12,922 bases of DNA from Wolbachia endosymbiont of Mansonella ozzardi (GTDB lineage Bacteria > Pseudomonadota > Alphaproteobacteria > Rickettsiales > Anaplasmataceae). Each line of letters starts with the position of its first letter. Positions within the stretch are counted from its first letter, which is position 1. The stretch is taken from NCBI RefSeq assembly GCF_020278625.1, contig NZ_JADAKK010000014.1:8205-21126 (forward strand). Direction: 5' to 3'. Shown here in pieces: positions 9,797-12,922 of this stretch. The translations under genes were made by a program, and so were the position numbers. The notes under the pieces were generated by a model. The model worked only from the letters and a program-made list of their open reading frames with translations. It was not told the DNA's origin and did not search any database.

Positions 9797-11047
9797 CTAA
9801 AAAGGACCCAGTGTAACTGCAGCAGGACAAGCACTTATCTCTGGATAATTCACTATCGTTAAACACGCACCAACAACAAATGCTCCAGATAACATGAAGA
9901 AAGTAGAGGTGTAATTTCTACCTGGAGCGCTTGCCTTCGAGGATTTTTGATTTCTATTATCCAGACCTTTAGTACGGAACCGTTCATTCTTTAGTAAAGG
10001 TTGATCTCCATTATCAGTCATTTCTTGATTAATAGGGGTACCAGTTCTTGCTTGTTGATCAACCTCTCTCTGCTTTTTTTGTTTAAAACACTCATCTCCT
10101 GGTATATCATTCATCCCTGCTAAAGGGCGTTCCATACTTACAGGAAATTTTTTATTTAAATAATTCGTAATAGATTCAATTGGATCACCAACACCTCTCA
10201 ACGCAGCAGCAACAATTGCATACCTAATGAAGCGATTATCTTCTACTAATTTTTTGCATCACCTAAATCCTTTCATTAACAGTATCAGTTAATCGCTCCT
10301 TAATGGCTAGCTCAACCAATAGCTTCAGCTCTTTATTTTGTATTGGCTTTATTCGACTAAAATCCAGCTCCTTATGTTTTAAAAGTTTAGTCGGTACTTC
10401 GTTTTTATCTTTTGTTATCGTTTGTAAACATGATTCGATGATTAGGCTAAGTGGTGTTTCTCTTTCTCCATTTTGGTTTCTTCTCCAGCAGTTAGGGTTG
10501 AGCTCTTGATTCAATAGTATTTTCGCTTGGTAGGTGTTTCGCTATTAGGGCATTTAATAATTGTTCCCCTTTTTGTGCTTTTTGTATTTCTATTATCAAA
10601 TGTTTAGCAAAATTTTGCCTAGCACACTCACTAGGACTTTGGTGTTTCTTATTGGTTATATTAGTGATTATGTTTGGGTAACTAAACAAAAGTTGTAACG
10701 TTTTCTTTTGTTTGAAAGCACATTGCTAAATGTAAAACTGTGTTGTCATTGATTTATTCACGAGTATTAACATTTATGTTCTGGTCCAGTAGAAGTAGCT
10801 TGACCATGCTATGATATTTCTTTCCCGTCTTCATTCTAGGACATGCAGGCAAATTAGTAACTATAGTCATTAATAGTATATACCCTGCGCAAAACGCATT
10901 AACATTTACATCTTCTCCCAGAGCTTGCTTAAAATCTTCTAGGTTTCCATTATCAATGGCATCAAATAACTTTTTTGTTGGTGTGTCAAGTGACTTTTGG
11001 GTCCTTTCTGACTCAGCAGTACCTACTCCACTCCTTTACAAAGACAT
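9797..11047 (-). pseudogene. Ankyrin-repeat membrane protein, pseudogene
   Basis: Read on the minus strand, a good ribosome binding site (AGGTAGG, complement of 11054-11060) precedes ATG 11045-11047, but codon 4 is TAA (11036-11038). The same frame continues through ankyrin-like sequence (KKLFDAIDNGNLEDFKQALG, then VKLLLLDQNINVN and NDNTVLHLAM), broken by TAA at 10754-10756. It shifts frame near 10690 into LLFSYPNIITNITNKKHQS, and shifts again near 10500-10540 into the segment with NGERETPLSLIIES. Another break near 10240-10265 leads into the C-terminal part (9797-about 10250), which has a hydrophilic stretch and then one membrane helix (STFFMLSGAFVVGACLTIV) before the stop. That makes at least five lesions. 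Intact, it would be a protein of about 410 residues with N-terminal ankyrin repeats and a C-terminal membrane anchor, a type common in Wolbachia and often proposed to act on host proteins. It lies downstream of trxB on the same strand and is very unlikely to give a full product. Confidence 0.85.
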
Positions 11048-11107
11048 ATTAAACCTACCTAATAACCCACTAACATAACTATACAACAAAAAAAGAAAAT
11101 AACAATG

Positions 11108-11134
11108 AACCTTTCTTTCCTCTTGAAAAGGGTT
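11108..11134 (-). terminator. Possible terminator downstream of trxB
   Basis: On the minus strand an AACC(C)TTT arm pairs with AAAGGTT across a purine-rich loop, about 30 bases after the trxB stop, and a T-rich tract (including a run of seven T) follows some 10 bases later. The stem is short and bulged and the T run is not adjacent, so this is only a weak candidate. Confidence 0.25.
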
Positions 11135-11163
11135 ATTTATGTATTCCCTATTTTTTTAACTCT

Positions 11164-12114
11164 TTACTCACTTGTGCACTCTAAAAACTTCTCTGCGTCG
11201 AGCGCAGCCATGCATCCAGTTCCCGCAGCAACTACCGCTTGGCGATATATTTTATCCTGAGCATCACCTGCAGCAAACACCCCTGCCCTACTAGTTAAAG
11301 TCGTTCCAGGATTCGTAATTATATAACCCTGCTCATCAATTTCAACAAAGCTCTTAAAAACACCCGTATTTGGTGCATGTCCAATTGCAATGAATACTCC
11401 ATCCACTTCTAGTTCTTGAACTTTTTTAGTTTCCGTTGATTTTATTGCAATGCCAGTAACTTTCTTTGGATTTTCTTTTCCAAGAATTTGCTCCACGGTA
11501 TGGTTCCATACTACTTTTATTTTATCATTTCTAAAGAGCCTGTCTTGCATTACTTTTTCTGCTCTTAATTTATCACGTCTGTGTATTAATACAACTTCTT
11601 TAGCAAAGCGGGCTAAGAATATTGCTTCTTCAACGGTGGTATTTCCACCACCAACAACAGCTACAACTTTATTTCTAAAAAATGCACCATCGCAAGTTGC
11701 ACACGCTGAGACCCCGTAGCCTTGAAATTTCTTTTCACTCTCCAGGCCAAGCCATCTCGCTTGCGCACCAGATGCAATGATCATTGCATCTGAGTAGTAG
11801 TCATTAATATCACCAAAAGACCTAAATCTATATTCATTAGAATCCCCGAGCTGCTCAACGCTCTTTATTTCATCGTCTATTACTCTTGCTCCAACCTTCT
11901 CTGCGTGCAACCTCTTTTGCTCCATTAATTCTGGACCTTGTATTGAAATAAATCCGGGATAATTTTCAACATCCGTAGTGATCATAAGCTGACCACCAGG
12001 TTGCATTCCGGTTACTACAATTGGCTCTAAGTTTGCACGTGCTGCATATATAGCAGCAGCATAACCCGCTGCTCCAGACCCAATAATAAGAACTTTTGTA
12101 CTAAGTTGCCCCAT
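11164..12114 (-). CDS. trxB: Thioredoxin reductase (NADPH)
   Basis: Flavoenzyme that passes electrons from NADPH to thioredoxin. The 316-residue length is that of low-molecular-weight bacterial TrxB. The FAD-binding motif is GSGAAGYAAAIYAARA (12-27), followed by GGQLMITTDVENYPGF (40-55). The redox-active pair C138-C141 is in SACATCDGAFF. The NADPH-binding motif is VVGGGNTTVEEA, and the HRR motif (IHRRDKLRAE) that reads the 2'-phosphate is intact, supporting NADPH over NADH. The C-terminal FAD motif is GVFAAGDAQDKIYRQAV. The ATG follows the TAG of the peroxiredoxin gene with no base between, so the two are surely co-transcribed and probably translationally coupled. No start with a better upstream site is visible; the upstream gene's ribosomes may supply initiation. 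Confidence 0.97.
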   Translation of the reverse strand: MGQLSTKVLIIGSGAAGYAAAIYAARANLEPIVVTGMQPGGQLMITTDVENYPGFISIQGPELMEQKRLHAEKVGARVIDDEIKSVEQLGDSNEYRFRSFGDINDYYSDAMIIASGAQARWLGLESEKKFQGYGVSACATCDGAFFRNKVVAVVGGGNTTVEEAIFLARFAKEVVLIHRRDKLRAEKVMQDRLFRNDKIKVVWNHTVEQILGKENPKKVTGIAIKSTETKKVQELEVDGVFIAIGHAPNTGVFKSFVEIDEQGYIITNPGTTLTSRAGVFAAGDAQDKIYRQAVVAAGTGCMAALDAEKFLECTSE

Positions 12115-12714
12115 CTATAATTGTTCACTGTATGAGTTTAGATAGTCGGCTACTCCTTCATCACTTGCTTGCATTGCTGGTTTGCCTTTCTTCCATCCTG
12201 CTGGACATACTTCGCCATGCTCTTTGTTATGTTTAATTGCATCAACGATTCTAATGAACTCATCAATATTACGTCCTAAAGGTAAATCATTTATTGATTG
12301 ATGACGTACAACAAACTGATCATCAATAATGAAAGTTGCTCTTAGAGCAATTGAGTCATCATATAATACTCCATAGTCTCTTGATATAGACTTTTTGATA
12401 TCAGACACTAAAGTGTAGCTAATCTCTCCAATACCACCATCATTAACTGGGGTCTCTCGCCACCTATGATGTGAGAACTTTGAATCTACACTTACTCCTA
12501 TGACTTCAACATCGCGTTTTGAAAAATCTTCTATTTTGTTACTAAATGATATTAGCTCAGTTGGGCATACAAAGGTAAAGTCAAGTGGATAGAAAAAAAG
12601 GACCACATACTTATCTTTTACGTATTTGCTTAGACAGAAGCTGTCAACTATTTTTCCGTCGGAGAGCACAGCCGGAGCAGTAAAATCAATAGCGGATTTT
12701 GTAATAAGATTCAT
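12115..12714 (-). CDS. Typical 2-Cys peroxiredoxin (AhpC/TSA family)
   Basis: Reduces hydrogen peroxide and organic peroxides using electrons from thioredoxin; cytoplasmic. The 199-residue protein has the peroxidatic site YPLDFTFVCPTE with T47 and C50, the supporting arginine R125 in ALRATF, and the resolving cysteine C170 in GEVCPAGWKKG. It is therefore a typical two-cysteine Prx1/AhpC-type enzyme rather than a 1-Cys or BCP/PrxQ form. Of the two motifs tied to over-oxidation sensitivity in this family, GGIG is present (93-96) but the C-terminal YF is replaced by YL (191-192). The ATG (12712-12714) has ATAGG six bases upstream and a good promoter above it. Being first in an operon with trxB suggests that TrxB and thioredoxin are its reducing system rather than AhpF. 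Confidence 0.95.
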   Translation of the reverse strand: MNLITKSAIDFTAPAVLSDGKIVDSFCLSKYVKDKYVVLFFYPLDFTFVCPTELISFSNKIEDFSKRDVEVIGVSVDSKFSHHRWRETPVNDGGIGEISYTLVSDIKKSISRDYGVLYDDSIALRATFIIDDQFVVRHQSINDLPLGRNIDEFIRIVDAIKHNKEHGEVCPAGWKKGKPAMQASDEGVADYLNSYSEQL

Positions 12715-12744
12715 AATTTACCTATTCATTTTAAAACAATTTTA

Positions 12745-12773
12745 ATTTTACACTTTGATAAGCTTACATGCAA
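12745..12773 (-). promoter_or_regulatory. Candidate sigma-70 promoter of the peroxiredoxin-trxB operon
   Basis: On the minus strand TTGCAT (complement of 12768-12773) and TAAAAT (complement of 12745-12750) are 17 bases apart. Transcription would begin near 12738, giving a leader of about 24 bases that includes ATAGG (complement of 12721-12725) before the ATG at 12714. No OxyR-type palindrome is evident. Confidence 0.55.
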
Positions 12774-12874
12774 GTTTTCTTTAGTTTTAGTTCTATAAAA
12801 ATTTCCAGACCTATTGTGACTGTACGAGCATTAGATTTCTTACATAACCTAAACTAAGCAGAAAGAAGCAAAAG

Positions 12875-12922
12875 AAACTCCGTTAGCTAGTTATTCACTA
12901 TCTATCTTTTAAATTGGCATTT
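12875..12922 (+). repeat. Dispersed repeat, copy 2 (cut by window end)
   Basis: This is the partner of 2107-2157, in the same orientation, with the shared core TAGCTAGTTATTC at 12884-12896 and a similar pyrimidine-rich tract after it. It runs off the window, so its far boundary is unknown. Confidence 0.65.

Overview
The window reads as the chromosome of an obligate intracellular alphaproteobacterium of the Rickettsiales, most likely Wolbachia. This rests on the strong A+T bias, TTG and GTG used as possible starts, intact housekeeping genes beside decaying ones, a broken ankyrin-repeat gene, dispersed intergenic repeats, and protein sequences (HemB, GyrB, Lpd, XerC) of alphaproteobacterial character. 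The genus is inferred from family knowledge; no search was run.

Layout, left to right. Positions 1-777 hold the 3' part of uvrC (excision repair), facing hemB (heme synthesis) on the minus strand with only 17 bases between their stops. Positions 1818-2644 are gene-free and contain a short palindromic repeat, a longer repeat whose first part recurs at the far end of the window, and a nested inverted repeat. From 2645 there is one small membrane ORF. It is followed by a decayed gene (2808-3754) with a good ribosome binding site but two in-frame stops and a one-base frameshift. gyrB (3850-6228) follows, with a clear promoter.

Then comes a tight plus-strand cluster: a BamB-like beta-propeller gene, lpdA (dihydrolipoamide dehydrogenase, E3) and xerC (tyrosine recombinase), each overlapping the next by a few bases. 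The propeller gene carries a 36-codon stretch near its 3' end that makes good sense only in another frame, so it appears to have two compensating frameshifts.

The right part is on the minus strand. A peroxiredoxin gene and trxB abut with zero spacing and form an antioxidant operon (NADPH to TrxB to thioredoxin to peroxiredoxin) with a good promoter. Downstream lies an ankyrin-repeat membrane protein pseudogene with at least five lesions. The last 48 bases repeat sequence from the gene-free region at 2107-2157.

I found no CRISPR array, tRNA, rRNA, complete insertion sequence or defence system. Nothing here convinces me of a new multi-gene system. The most interesting signals are the compensated frameshift in the BamB-like gene, the broken membrane-protein gene before gyrB, and the repeat structures.
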